Virus record (IMG/VR): IMGVR_UViG_3300022221_000003
Coordinates: 1-42,438 of that record
Length of the DNA stretch: 42,438 nt
Reading direction: 5' to 3' (one strand)
From: a virus
Shown: one piece after another, positions 5,952 to 14,210 of the stretch
How positions within the stretch are numbered: the stretch's first letter is position 1
Layout: each line of letters opens with the position of its first letter
Position numbers and translations under genes: made by a program
Notes under the pieces: model-generated
Database searches by the model: none
The model's input: the letters and a program-made list of their open reading frames with translations, nothing else
Told to the model about the DNA's origin: nothing

Positions 5952-8117
5952 TTACTGTAGAGTTTGTAATTGTTGCCCCGGTAATTGGGGCTGCTGTTGT
6001 TCCATGGGGAGCATCTGCCGTAAACGCTCCACCATAGTCATATACATATCAAACTGCTGGCCCATTTCATTAGCCTCTGCCTCTGATAACACCTTGATGG
6101 TGTCGGCTTTCAGCTTTCTAATCTGGGCATCCATCATTTCTGCTTGCTGGGCTGCCTGCTTCTGTGCTTCCTGCATCTTGGCCATTTCTGCTGGGTCTGG
6201 GCCTTTATTCTCGTTCTCGTCCTCAGAATCCACCTCGAGCAGTTTGGTTACATCCATACGCTCATCAAATCGCTCCATGGTTTCTTGCAGTATGTTCATC
6301 ATGGCCTTGATCATGCGTTCATCACCACCTGCTGCTTTTACTTCTGCCATGGCTTGCAAGGTTTCACGGATGATAGGTAAGAATTTCAGCCACCGTTCCT
6401 GCTCTTGCACCTTGTCTGGTTTACCAGTGGATCCTGCTCTAATGCTAATCTGCACCATATCAAAAATCTCATCTCTGGTAAGTTCTGGCCACGTTGCACC
6501 CGGCCCTGCAATTTTCAGTGCCTGATCCTGATTGATTTCCTGTAAAAGTATTTGGGCTGCGTAGTTTGCAATCTCCTCCACAAAGTCCTCAATAACATCA
6601 ATACGCTCATTGGATCGTGATTGCTGGCCACGTTCCAGTATTTCAGCCTCTCCCAGTGTCTTTGGTTTGGCTACTACACCACGGGATGCATCACCTTGGC
6701 CTGAGATCAACTCCCAATCCACCCGGATGTGCTGGGTGTCATAAACCTTGGGATCAATTCTTGGTGGGCTAAATTCCTTGATGTAGTTGTCAATCGTCAT
6801 ACCTTCCTCACCGTCAATCAAAATAAGGTCAAACGGTTTGGGGTTCTGGATCTTGGTGGCATCACTCTCAGATAGCGCACTCTTGAGTCCAAAAAAGAAA
6901 GGTATTGAGTTCTGTCGGTGCTCTCTGAAATTGGTCCGGGTTTCGTTGTACTCGTCCTGCAATTCAATCAGCATTTCAACATCAGACAGTGGGAATAGGA
7001 TCCCATCCAGATCGTTAAAGTGCAGGCCAAAGTACGGGTACCATCTTTCCCCGGTATCTGGTGAGTAGGGATCTCTCATGTAGCCCTCGTAGCCCTCACA
7101 CAATGTATAAACTCGGTTGCCACGTGCATCCCATACCTCATGGATCAGGTATTCACATTCTTTGTTCTCAGTGTTGGATTCTTGTGCTGTGCTCTGCTGC
7201 CCGGTAGTTTTCTTATCAGCATCCTCCCGGTTGTAATACTTGGTGGCCTTTTTCGGGATGAATCCAAAATTAGCTTTCATATCATCCTCATCCATGAATA
7301 TGCGCTCACTCATCCAGTGGCATCTGCGGTACTGGCAGATCTCCCTGATGTTTGCTGACAGAGTAATATCCTCAGATGCAGGCGTATCAATGATCAGACC
7401 TTCCTGCCTGACTACTTCTGCTTTTTCTGCCAAGGCAAGCAGCTGATTACGTAAAAATTCACGCTGCTCACTTAACTCATCCTCTGACAATGGATCTTCC
7501 TGCTGATCGATCTCCTCAATCGTAGCGTCAATAACGTTGATGTTTTCCTGTATGTCTTTCATCCGGTTGATGATCACCGGGTCCTCATCCATATCTTTCT
7601 GGTACAAAACCTTTACCCATCCAATAGCTACGGCCTGTGCTGCTCGTAATGTGCGCTTCACGTGGCTCTTGAGTCCAGCGTTACGATCAGAAAATTGGTT
7701 ATTCAGGATAATGGAAAGGGTTTTGCAAAACTTCTCGACAACTTCATAACGTGCAGGCTCCACTGACTCACTAGGATCCACATCAATCTCTGGATTCTTT
7801 GCATAGGTTCTGGGTACTGCATTGGATAGAGTGGCGTAAATCAAATTGGCACGTACCAGACTGGCCCCGGTATCGTTATCAACCTCTGAGGCTGATCCTG
7901 TCAATTCTTCTGTGCCGACATTACCAGATAAATACCTACGCCATTTTTTAATATGGTTCAGGTAATTCTTGTAAGCCTGACTGCCTCTGCGCTTCTCGAT
8001 ACGTCCGATCCACGCTTTGACAGTACTCTTTTCATTCTCAGGGATCACCTCCTGCTCAGTGCCGCGTACTTTGGCACGAGCAGTAGGGTCCTGATCACCA
8101 CTCTCAGGGTTATCCAT
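5952..8117 (-). CDS. Portal protein (P22-type/podovirus)
   Basis: This 721-residue protein is close to the length of P22-type portals. Diagnostic stretches include an N-terminal helical clip region (KWRRYLSGN, LVRANLIYATLSNAVPRTYAKNPEIDVDP), the early beta core (AAQAVAIGWVKVLYQKD), WYPYFGLHFNDLDGILFPLSDVEMLIELQDEYN, and a long helical C-terminus rich in Gln/Met (AEMAKMQEAQKQAAQQAEMM) ending in a Gln-rich tail. Twelve copies would form the ring for DNA entry and exit. Its neighbours, terminase upstream and scaffold/capsid downstream, agree. The long helical C-terminal barrel is like that of P22 portals. Confidence 0.85.
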   Translation of the reverse strand: MDNPESGDQDPTARAKVRGTEQEVIPENEKSTVKAWIGRIEKRRGSQAYKNYLNHIKKWRRYLSGNVGTEELTGSASEVDNDTGASLVRANLIYATLSNAVPRTYAKNPEIDVDPSESVEPARYEVVEKFCKTLSIILNNQFSDRNAGLKSHVKRTLRAAQAVAIGWVKVLYQKDMDEDPVIINRMKDIQENINVIDATIEEIDQQEDPLSEDELSEQREFLRNQLLALAEKAEVVRQEGLIIDTPASEDITLSANIREICQYRRCHWMSERIFMDEDDMKANFGFIPKKATKYYNREDADKKTTGQQSTAQESNTENKECEYLIHEVWDARGNRVYTLCEGYEGYMRDPYSPDTGERWYPYFGLHFNDLDGILFPLSDVEMLIELQDEYNETRTNFREHRQNSIPFFFGLKSALSESDATKIQNPKPFDLILIDGEEGMTIDNYIKEFSPPRIDPKVYDTQHIRVDWELISGQGDASRGVVAKPKTLGEAEILERGQQSRSNERIDVIEDFVEEIANYAAQILLQEINQDQALKIAGPGATWPELTRDEIFDMVQISIRAGSTGKPDKVQEQERWLKFLPIIRETLQAMAEVKAAGGDERMIKAMMNILQETMERFDERMDVTKLLEVDSEDENENKGPDPAEMAKMQEAQKQAAQQAEMMDAQIRKLKADTIKVLSEAEANEMGQQFDMYMTMVERLRQMLPMEQQQPQLPGQQLQTLQ

Positions 8118-8127
8118 GCTTAGCTAC

Positions 8128-8460
8128 TTAGTTGCTTAACAGGATTGCTGTAACACTACCGGCTGACCGGGATGCTTGCAGCATGTTATGGATTTCGTGA
8201 AATTCAATTTCAAAAATCAAGGTGTCCAGTGTGCCAGCTGCTGTGATTTTAACATCATCACCATCAACATCTGTAAGAGTCACATCTGTAGTTCCACCAT
8301 CATCTGAATACTGCACGGTAGCTGTGCCGCCTGCATAATCAGATGTTTTCTGTATAATACAAATGCCGTTCATCTTTGGTATGAATGGTGTTGCATCCAG
8401 TGTTACATCTGCAGATTGATCGTTTGTTGCGTGTGCTGCTGCGAGTACTAACTTTTTCAT
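8128..8460 (-). CDS. Hypothetical structural protein between terminase and portal (110 aa)
   Basis: The ATG overlaps the terminase stop as ATGA. The protein is beta-rich with a Ser/Thr/Asp-rich middle (YAGGTATVQYSDDGGTTDVTLTDVDGDDV) and a C-terminal IHNMLQASRSAGSVTAILLSN. This looks like a small virion or decoration protein domain, but I do not assign a family. The N-terminus MKKLVLAAAH has some signal-peptide flavour but lacks a long hydrophobic core. Confidence 0.65.
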   Translation of the reverse strand: MKKLVLAAAHATNDQSADVTLDATPFIPKMNGICIIQKTSDYAGGTATVQYSDDGGTTDVTLTDVDGDDVKITAAGTLDTLIFEIEFHEIHNMLQASRSAGSVTAILLSN

Positions 8461-9950
8461 CGGTGTTTCCCCTTCTTTAGTGAGTATGGATTAGCCATTT
8501 TGCGGCCACCTGTGACTTTAATCAAGTGATCATAAGTGCCCGGTAGTGGTTCTTTTTTCCCGTTGCCTGCCGGGTTATCTGCCCGGTGTCTCGATACCAT
8601 GGAATATCTTAACTCATCCCATGCATGATCCTCCATATCTGTATCAACATCATCCCAATCATCCTCATCAGGCATCAGCACTGGTACAGTCCTGATGAAG
8701 TGCTTGCACGTATTAAACACTTTTAGCGTGTCGTTCTTCAAGTGATTAATTACAATCTGTGCACCTGACTTTCTGCTACCCGGCCCTTTAATTGCCGGGG
8801 TCCATCTAATCTTGTTCTGGGAAAACAGTTTGGCAATAGTGATCTCTTTGCCTGCTTTCTTGATTCCCATGTTACCCCAGATCTGTGTATCTGCCGGGTT
8901 CTTCCTAAATTCTAAGCCTGCCTTGAGTTCCTTGTTTTCCTTTTCATGTATCAGTTTCGATACTTCGTCTGGTCCTTCTCTGGTACCTACATTGGCTTTA
9001 CCACCATACCCATACAATTCCCGGTACCGATATGTGATGCCTGTGTCTGGATCCTTAGCGTACCAGCCTATGGCGTATGGTTTCGCAAATCCCCAATCCA
9101 TGCACCTCCACCGTGGCCAATGTTCAGGAATATTAAACGGCTCAACCACATGCCGTTTGGGATCCCAGATGCCCTGCAAGAATCCACCGACTACAATATC
9201 CCAGTTACCGTGCAGCCATGCTTCCTTTAAATTCGCATTACCCAGACTGCCTAATCGTTTTATATACAATGGATCGGATTCCATCAAGTGGATATTGTCA
9301 ATTAGTTCCATGTGGATCCTGACTCTGGTTAGGCCCAGATCATCCTGAATCACTGTACCGGGAGGCCCGATATCAATAAATCGCTCCTTAACCCAACCAT
9401 GGCCCACTCCATACGGATTGCCACTACTCATGTAATAGTTTGGTATTCCCGGTGTTGAGCACCGGTTACAGGATTTCATCACCTCGTAACAATCATCACC
9501 TGCCCAGTTAGTCAGTTCCTCCCATCCGATGAATGGATACTCATGGCCATGGTAGTTCCAGTAATCATCTGGATTTTTCATTGTCCTGAGCAGTAATTCC
9601 TCACCATCAGGGAAAACCCATTTGTAATCAGACTTGCTGCTCAACCATCTGGCACCGGGAAACATCTGAGGGATCCACTTCTTACACTTAGTTACCACAT
9701 CATCTAAATGCTTGTACTCCTTTCGGAAAATCAAACCACGCCACGCTGCACCATAACCCTGACCGACTTGGGCCAGAAACTTCATGATCAGAGTGTCGGT
9801 TTTACCACCACCACGATTGCCCTCAAGAAAGATCTCCCAGACTGGTGATGATAACGCTGCATACTGGGCATTTGAGTTAGGTGCCCAGACTATGCGCGTA
9901 TCGTCACCTAATGTTTTGTCGTCTGTTTTGGAAAGTGCGTTTTTTGCCAT
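8457..9950 (-). CDS. Terminase large subunit (packaging ATPase and nuclease)
   Basis: This 497-residue motor protein has Walker A GNRGGGKT at residues 44-51, a Walker B-like FIGWEE at about 140-145 with catalytic glutamate, and a C-terminal RNase H-type nuclease with MDWGFAKPYAIGWY (first Asp) and a late DHAWDELRY (Asp). It cuts concatemers and pumps DNA through the portal. The ATG overlaps the small-subunit gene by 43 nt. Large-subunit type cannot be read from sequence by eye, so headful versus cohesive-end packaging stays open. Confidence 0.92.
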   Translation of the reverse strand: MAKNALSKTDDKTLGDDTRIVWAPNSNAQYAALSSPVWEIFLEGNRGGGKTDTLIMKFLAQVGQGYGAAWRGLIFRKEYKHLDDVVTKCKKWIPQMFPGARWLSSKSDYKWVFPDGEELLLRTMKNPDDYWNYHGHEYPFIGWEELTNWAGDDCYEVMKSCNRCSTPGIPNYYMSSGNPYGVGHGWVKERFIDIGPPGTVIQDDLGLTRVRIHMELIDNIHLMESDPLYIKRLGSLGNANLKEAWLHGNWDIVVGGFLQGIWDPKRHVVEPFNIPEHWPRWRCMDWGFAKPYAIGWYAKDPDTGITYRYRELYGYGGKANVGTREGPDEVSKLIHEKENKELKAGLEFRKNPADTQIWGNMGIKKAGKEITIAKLFSQNKIRWTPAIKGPGSRKSGAQIVINHLKNDTLKVFNTCKHFIRTVPVLMPDEDDWDDVDTDMEDHAWDELRYSMVSRHRADNPAGNGKKEPLPGTYDHLIKVTGGRKMANPYSLKKGKHR

Positions 9951-10474
9951 TCTTCCAGAGTCCCCGCCATTGGTACAACCAGAGCACCACCCTCAACCTT
10001 GCCACTCAGATTTACATTGTGTTTCAGGCCGCCAAAGGACTCGGCTAACAGTTTCAGTGCTTCTTTTGCTCCTGCCGGGTTAAATATCAGCATTTCCTCT
10101 TTCACTACTTTGTGGGTATCGCCCGTCTTTTTGGTTTCCTCTGCCGTGCACTTCACTTTCTTGGTCCGGGTTATCAGCTCGTCACCCATGCATTTGTTTT
10201 TCAGTCGGATTAAATCACCCACTACATCCTGCATAGTGTAGTTCTGCTCCTCCTGTACCAGTGCTGCCATTTCATCTATACGCCTGTCCACGTATTTAAT
10301 CACATCAGGAATACTCAGGATTCTCAACCCTTCCACCTGTGCTGTACGGTCTGATGCCTTGGGCCTTACTGCCCGGTATGCTTCTGTGGGGTTCCTGTCC
10401 TCAAGGGGCAAGAGTAGGTAGGTATCTGCTACTGCCTGCTGCAACTCTGTGAGATTATTCTTGTTCTTGGCCAT
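9908..10474 (-). CDS. Terminase small subunit
   Basis: The 188-residue product starts at the ATG at 10474 (MAKNKNNLT) after GAGAGGATAT. A start at 10495 is also in frame but less well placed. The N-terminal half contains an HTH-like segment (LQQAVADTYLLLPLEDRNPTEAYRAVRPKASDRTAQVEG) that should recognise the packaging site. The middle is helical (YVDRRIDEMAALVQEEQNYTMQDVVGDLIRLKN), and the C-terminal part ends in EWQKTHFPKQTTKH. Position just before the large subunit is the main support. Confidence 0.8.
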   Translation of the reverse strand: MAKNKNNLTELQQAVADTYLLLPLEDRNPTEAYRAVRPKASDRTAQVEGLRILSIPDVIKYVDRRIDEMAALVQEEQNYTMQDVVGDLIRLKNKCMGDELITRTKKVKCTAEETKKTGDTHKVVKEEMLIFNPAGAKEALKLLAESFGGLKHNVNLSGKVEGGALVVPMAGTLEEWQKTHFPKQTTKH

Positions 10475-10649
10475 TGGTATATATCCTCTCTCCATTTACC
10501 GGCTTCTCTACAATCATACCGTATATTGAGCATCTGGCAATTGTGGTATTAGGGTTATTCAGGGTGTGCTGTCTCAGTACTCGCTCCATGGATGCCGATT
10601 TACCTTGTTGTCTGCCTGTTGACTTACCTGAGTGCATCTGGGTTTTCAT
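10455..10649 (-). CDS. Hypothetical small basic protein (about 64 aa)
   Basis: Start chosen at the ATG at 10649 (MKTQMHSGKSTGRQQG). It is short and basic in its N-terminal half, then IARCSIYGMIVEKPVNGERIY. It overlaps the YopX-like gene end by 26 nt and the small terminase start by 20 nt, a density typical of this block. No family was recognised. It could be a fortuitous frame, although the overlaps and reading length make expression plausible. Confidence 0.45.
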   Translation of the reverse strand: MKTQMHSGKSTGRQQGKSASMERVLRQHTLNNPNTTIARCSIYGMIVEKPVNGERIYTNGQEQE

Positions 10650-11010
10650 ATATATTTCCAATTACTTCACTCTTGCTAAAGGAATCAGCATCCATATAAG
10701 TCATTTTACTTGAGGTCTTGAATCTTGCCTCATCATCATCCCATATCACTTGGTAGGTGATAGAGGTTTGTAGGGATCTTATTAAATCACCCTCATAAAT
10801 ATCTACACCGTTCCTATCCTTTAACCCAGTGTATTGCATTAATTCAATGCTTGGATTATTGAACATACGGTAAAAGAGAGGTGAATATATGCTCGTGGCA
10901 TTATGTTGTTCCGCTATGGACTGCGTATTGAAAGCTGTTTGCCTCATGCAAGACCAGTCAATCATCGTATTACTTGATGCCTCCCATCCTCTAAATTTAA
11001 TATTTCTCAT
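10624..11010 (-). CDS. YopX-family protein
   Basis: This is the standard YopX pattern over 128 residues. It begins MRNIKFRGWEASSNTMIDW, has a central LMQYTGLKDRNGVDIYEGDLI and ends in SEVIGNIYENPDALR. YopX proteins are common phage and prophage accessory proteins of unknown function. The ribosome site GAGGTAAGCC sits right before the ATG. Confidence 0.85.
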   Translation of the reverse strand: MRNIKFRGWEASSNTMIDWSCMRQTAFNTQSIAEQHNATSIYSPLFYRMFNNPSIELMQYTGLKDRNGVDIYEGDLIRSLQTSITYQVIWDDDEARFKTSSKMTYMDADSFSKSEVIGNIYENPDALR

Positions 11011-11013
11011 GGC

Positions 11014-11211
11014 TTACCTCGCTGCATCCTGACTCTCCCAGTGTTTCCTGCATTTATTGAAATACCACTGGGCATCATCAAGACTATTCGTATGGTGGAT
11101 AGGGGAAATGCCCTGCTTATCCATTACCCGGTACTTATAATCACCATGATATCCAAAATAACATCCCTCCTCTGAGGTTTGGATATGATCCTGTTCAGTG
11201 TACTTACTCAT
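11014..11211 (-). CDS. Hypothetical small protein (65 aa)
   Basis: Begins MSKYTEQDHIQTSEEGCYFGYHG. It is rich in Tyr, His and Asp, with IHHTNSLDDAQWYFNKCRKHWES near the end. The ATG overlaps the stop of the Lar-like gene as ATGA. No family was recognised; size and location suggest a small accessory regulator or host-takeover protein. Confidence 0.6.
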   Translation of the reverse strand: MSKYTEQDHIQTSEEGCYFGYHGDYKYRVMDKQGISPIHHTNSLDDAQWYFNKCRKHWESQDAAR

Positions 11212-11456
11212 CCTGTAGTCTCACTCTCAATATTTTTGGCTGCTTGGTTATCGTTCCATGCATTTATTCCTAACTCAGTGAGTTTGCCCGGTATATGCAT
11301 ATCATCGTAACTGGCTCTAAAGCTGGTCACTTCGCCGCAACTATCGCAGCACACTATGTAGATATCCTTACCTCTGGCACCGATCCATATTTTCTGGATG
11401 AACATAGTCAGGCTTATGTCTGCACCACAATCACATGGATTTATTTGATCAGTCAT
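11208..11456 (-). CDS. Lar-like (restriction alleviation-type) zinc-ribbon protein
   Basis: Two pairs of cysteines, CDCG near the N-terminus and CDSC around residue 35, form a zinc ribbon. The C-terminal LGINAWNDNQAA matches the closing motif (AI..WN) of the Lar restriction alleviation family. Lar of the Rac prophage moderates type I restriction, and many phage relatives are annotated so without proof. Length (82) and motif order fit. Whether this one counters restriction is inference. Confidence 0.65.
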   Translation of the reverse strand: MTDQINPCDCGADISLTMFIQKIWIGARGKDIYIVCCDSCGEVTSFRASYDDMHIPGKLTELGINAWNDNQAAKNIESETTG

Positions 11457-11647
11457 ATATCACGCTTACCATCAAAGAGTTTATTGAATTGTGCTACTGC
11501 TTCTGGCTCATCCTTCATGGCACATTCAAAACAAACCCATGCACCATCTTTACCATAAGGCCGTAATTCTGCTGTTTTATGGCAGGCCGTACACTCAGCT
11601 GGATCTGTTGATTCTATTACAACCACATTTCCTACTCGTTTGGTCAT
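11453..11647 (-). CDS. Small zinc-finger protein (64 aa)
   Basis: The four cysteines occur as CTAC and CFEC separated by about 18 residues, suggesting one zinc site (ECTACHKTAELRPYGKDG and WVCFECAMKDE). The protein has a short helix-like C-terminus. Start ATG overlaps the preceding stop as ATGA. No named family; small zinc fingers like this are often transcription or host-takeover factors, which is only a guess here. Confidence 0.65.
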   Translation of the reverse strand: MTKRVGNVVVIESTDPAECTACHKTAELRPYGKDGAWVCFECAMKDEPEAVAQFNKLFDGKRDI

Positions 11648-11862
11648 TCTTCATCACCAAAATATGCTTCTTCCAGAGTCTCCATACCTTCCATCACTTT
11701 CTTGATGGTTGCCTGTGGTAGTCCAGTATGGTGTGCAAGCAATACCAGTACGGTTTTTTCCTTCATACCAGAGGTGCGGATCTGCTTAATAGATGCCTGC
11801 ACCTTCTGCACATCATCACGTAACTTGTCCACCTGCTGCTGCAATATTGTTTTTTTACCCAT
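11644..11862 (-). CDS. Hypothetical small helical protein (72 aa)
   Basis: Begins MGKKTILQQQVDKLRDDVQKVQ, a coiled-coil-like N-terminus, followed by TVLVLLAHHTGLPQATIKKVMEG, which could be an HTH-like pair. The ATG is inside the end of the upstream gene (8-nt overlap) and follows AGGTGAG. Possible small DNA-binding protein; no family recognised. Confidence 0.6.
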   Translation of the reverse strand: MGKKTILQQQVDKLRDDVQKVQASIKQIRTSGMKEKTVLVLLAHHTGLPQATIKKVMEGMETLEEAYFGDEE

Positions 11863-12295
11863 TACTCACCTTTTTAAATAATTCAGTAGGAATATGTATC
11901 ATCGGCTCAATATCACCCAGATCATTTTCGTTCCTGTCAGTTCTGCCACCTCTGGCTATTTCAAACTTCTTGGTCTGCTCTATATCACCTTTATACCAAA
12001 ACAAGCTATTATCCCACTCTACATAAAACACAAAAGGTACACCGGTTTTATCAGATAGCTCCATGCCCTTCATCCATTTAGCCAGTGATAAGAATATGGT
12101 TTTGTACTTGCTTTGATCACAAAACCTACGCTTGTACTCACCCCATCCAACCAAACTACCACGATAAAACGCCCAATCCACCTTGTAGTTATTTTCATTC
12201 AGCTTGGTAAAGGTGCATCTATTAACACCACAAATAATCGTGGCTGCTCTACTCTCCCTGTCTAGATCCTCTTGGGTTTCGTGTCGCTTCCTCAC
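11855..12295 (-). CDS. Predicted PD-(D/E)XK-like nuclease fold protein
   Basis: The start is placed at the GTG at 12295, which overlaps the upstream stop as GTGA and follows GGGGGCAGG. The GTG at 12316 would add seven residues. The 146-residue protein contains VDWAFYRGS then GWGEYKRR, which gives an Asp and an E-x-K pair as in PD-(D/E)XK nucleases. A strand-rich VPFVFYVEWDNSLFWYKG and a late acidic region follow. Such small nuclease-like proteins are frequent in phage accessory blocks. The catalytic assignment is from motif shape alone. Confidence 0.55.
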   Translation of the reverse strand: MRKRHETQEDLDRESRAATIICGVNRCTFTKLNENNYKVDWAFYRGSLVGWGEYKRRFCDQSKYKTIFLSLAKWMKGMELSDKTGVPFVFYVEWDNSLFWYKGDIEQTKKFEIARGGRTDRNENDLGDIEPMIHIPTELFKKVSNG

Positions 12296-12546
12296 CCTGC
12301 CCCCTGACCGTTCCACGGCTCCACCTCTGGAAATTCAAAATCATTTCGTTCAAAGGCTTCATCATATTGCTTGCTTGGCATTTTTATCACCACGGCCCCT
12401 GATGAGCATCCTGTATTCATGTATTCCGGGTTCTCGCTTTTCCACTTCTCAAAAACCCTGTTGATATACTCTGCTGTGTGATTACCTATCCATAGAGTTT
12501 TACCATCAGGTAATGCTATGCAAGCGACTGTCACTAAATCATCCAT
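12292..12546 (-). CDS. Hypothetical protein (84 aa)
   Basis: Begins MDDLVTVACIALPDGKTLWIGN. Its ATG overlaps the stop of the upstream gene by one base (TAATG). Short beta-rich start, then an amphipathic EYINRVFEKWKSENPEYM helix, and an acidic end. No family recognised. Confidence 0.6.
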   Translation of the reverse strand: MDDLVTVACIALPDGKTLWIGNHTAEYINRVFEKWKSENPEYMNTGCSSGAVVIKMPSKQYDEAFERNDFEFPEVEPWNGQGAG

Positions 12547-12743
12547 TATAATTTATCCTCTCTGTTTGCATCGTTGATCCGTGTTTTTATTGAATCAAAA
12601 GGATCAACCACAAGAAAGTTAACGTGCCCCTCTGTATGGATAACCTTTTCCTTGTTGATTGCACTGATTGAAACACCATGCACTTTACTGGACTCCACTA
12701 AAACTGGATTACCATCTGAATCATCAAACTCTACAAGACTCAT
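12546..12743 (-). CDS. Hypothetical small beta-rich protein (65 aa)
   Basis: Begins MSLVEFDDSDGNPVLVESSKV, with SISAINKEKVIHTEGHVNFLVV and a C-terminal DSIKTRINDAN. Size and pattern (a short beta barrel with one helix, value then binding edge) recall FlbD-like small proteins, but no proof. It lies 6 nt downstream of the 73-residue gene and overlaps the next by TAATG. Confidence 0.55.
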   Translation of the reverse strand: MSLVEFDDSDGNPVLVESSKVHGVSISAINKEKVIHTEGHVNFLVVDPFDSIKTRINDANREDKL

Positions 12744-12749
12744 AATTAT

Positions 12750-12971
12750 TCAATCCTCTACCGAGGCTGCAAGCCTGTTTTTCATGATCCTGTGATCCTC
12801 TGTCACATAAAAACCATTCTCACCACCATCAGCACTATCTGCCCCAGTACAAACAAAACACTTACCCCATGCTTTATGCTTTTCCTCTGGCAAACCAATA
12901 ATCCCGGTAATTAGTTTTGCCGGGATACTGATAGGCATCCCATTAACTCCAGTGCAATCAATTAAAATCAT
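12750..12971 (-). CDS. Hypothetical small protein (73 aa)
   Basis: Begins MILIDCTGVNGMPISIPAKLITGI, has KCFVCTGADSADGGENGFYV, and ends in basic helix-like IMKNRLAASVED. The ATG follows GGGAGGATTTAAT. It is not recognised. The two cysteines in KCFVC may be a metal site or chance. Confidence 0.55.
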   Translation of the reverse strand: MILIDCTGVNGMPISIPAKLITGIIGLPEEKHKAWGKCFVCTGADSADGGENGFYVTEDHRIMKNRLAASVED

Positions 12972-12994
12972 TATTAAATCCTCCCACGGATTAT

Positions 12995-13186
12995 TTATAA
13001 ACTGTCTATCAACTTAGTTGCTTTATCACGCATATCAGCCACGCTGGTTTTGGCTCTGCTAATAACATTCTTTAACTTTTCAATTTCTTTTCTTGCATTG
13101 AAAAGATCAGTATTCAAATTGGTGACTCTGTTGATTAAAAGCTGATTTTCTTCTTTTAGTAATTGAACGTCTGCCTCTATGCTCAT
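12995..13186 (-). CDS. Small coiled-coil protein (63 aa)
   Basis: Almost the whole chain is a predicted helix with heptad repeats: SIEADVQLLKEENQLLINRV and FNARKEIEKLKNVI. Probably forms a dimeric coiled coil. The ATG overlaps the upstream gene's stop as ATGA. Function unknown. Confidence 0.6.
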   Translation of the reverse strand: MSIEADVQLLKEENQLLINRVTNLNTDLFNARKEIEKLKNVISRAKTSVADMRDKATKLIDSL

Positions 13187-13398
13187 GATCTGCCGCTCCT
13201 GCGTGATTGCTGCTTTCTACGTGCACGTTCTTTTTGGTGCTTTCTACGCGCACGTTCTTTTTCACCTTGGTGCGGCTTATACACTGCGCGTTTTTGTTTT
13301 TGCTGATCCACCGGTAAAGGTGTGCGATCAAATAATTCAGGTACTGTTCCACAAGCAACTGCTAATGCCATGACTAACTTAGTAGGTCTGATTGTCAT
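13183..13398 (-). CDS. Small arginine-rich protein with KERARRK repeat (71 aa)
   Basis: The N-terminal third (MTIRPTKLVMALAVACGTVPELF) is followed by a strongly basic tail with two copies of KERARRK and a final RRSGRS. The corresponding DNA holds a direct repeat around GTTCTTTTT. A basic tail of this kind binds nucleic acid. Its gene overlaps the downstream coiled-coil gene by 4 nt (ATGA), which makes this frame more likely than the competing one at 13107..13358. Confidence 0.55.
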   Translation of the reverse strand: MTIRPTKLVMALAVACGTVPELFDRTPLPVDQQKQKRAVYKPHQGEKERARRKHQKERARRKQQSRRSGRS

Positions 13399-13657
13399 TT
13401 ATTCCCCCGGCTTTGATTATGTTCTCAACGTATTTTTTAATGTCTGGTAGTGTCGAGTGTGTTTTTACTAAATCCAGTGACTCACTGCCCGCTACTTTGC
13501 CCGGTATTATTACTTTTGCCTTGTAATTATTGTGCAGGCTTGTAGGGATTCTGCTTATTTTAAAAGCTCTGAATTTAACCCCAGATGGTAAGAGGAGGGT
13601 AGATCCCCCTCCTCTAATATCATCAACCCAATTAATGTGTCTATTCGATTTCGCCAC
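13379..13657 (-). CDS. Hypothetical protein (92 aa)
   Basis: Starts at a GTG (13657; AKSNRHINWVDD), inside the end of the upstream gene (17-nt overlap). Contains STLLLPSGVKFRAFKISRIP and then NNYKAKVIIPGKVAGSESLD, a beta-rich middle, and a helical C-terminus (DIKKYVENIIKAGG). No family recognised. The start is the only in-frame choice upstream of ~residue 20. Confidence 0.55.
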   Translation of the reverse strand: MAKSNRHINWVDDIRGGGSTLLLPSGVKFRAFKISRIPTSLHNNYKAKVIIPGKVAGSESLDLVKTHSTLPDIKKYVENIIKAGGINDNQTY

Positions 13658-13946
13658 TTAACTCAGCTTCACGATTAGACATTAAGGTATGGGTGTGCTC
13701 CATAGAACAAAAACGCATTTCAATTACACCCATAATCTGAGCCATGGATTTTTCCCACATAGGACCATAACTTTTACCTTTCGATGCATGAGTTTGGATA
13801 GAGTTTTTAATATCCAAAAGATTTTTTTGTTCTGCATCGATCTCATTACGGGTATTTGCGATTGCCTTTAGTTCGTCCTGCACCACTTCTGGCAAGGTTT
13901 GATCTTGTCCACCTTCCTGCTTACCTTCTGCTACTGTCTCTTTCAT
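13641..13946 (-). CDS. Hypothetical helical protein (101 aa)
   Basis: Begins MKETVAEGKQEGGQDQTLPEVVQDELK after GAGGATATACGA. A helical middle (ANTRNEIDAEQKNLLDIKNSIQ) leads into MAQIMGVIEMRFCSMEHTHTL and an acidic end. Could be a small oligomeric protein; no family recognised. Confidence 0.6.
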   Translation of the reverse strand: MKETVAEGKQEGGQDQTLPEVVQDELKAIANTRNEIDAEQKNLLDIKNSIQTHASKGKSYGPMWEKSMAQIMGVIEMRFCSMEHTHTLMSNREAELSGEIE

Positions 13947-13961
13947 TCGTATATCCTCCAG

Positions 13962-14210
13962 TTAAAATAATGATGCCCACTTACTGGCTTGATTGGTGAT
14001 CATAATATTAAGCTCTGCTTTCAATTCATCCTCATCCAAACCAAAACGTGTGCCCTTTAATGATAAGCCACCGGGTCCAGTTACTTCATATTTACAAACC
14101 CGATCACCTGTTGATGGATCAGGCGTTACGTTAACGCGCACCTGCTCCAAAAATTCTGCTTGTTTTTTGAGATCTACTCTCCGAGGTTTCATTGGAGGTA
14201 GCGCACTCAT
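13962..14210 (-). CDS. Hypothetical protein (82 aa)
   Basis: Begins MSALPPMKPRRVDLKKQAEF and contains PSTGDRVCKYEVTGPGGL followed by a helical tail ending ITNQASKWASLF. The ATG overlaps the preceding stop as ATGA. It could be nucleic-acid binding because of its basic N-terminus; this is weak. Confidence 0.55.
   Translation of the reverse strand: MSALPPMKPRRVDLKKQAEFLEQVRVNVTPDPSTGDRVCKYEVTGPGGLSLKGTRFGLDEDELKAELNIMITNQASKWASLF

Noticed and set aside
13107-13358. 83-residue minus-strand frame
   Set aside because: It overlaps 13183..13398 in another frame, lacks a coupled start, and the competing frame has the ATGA junction.
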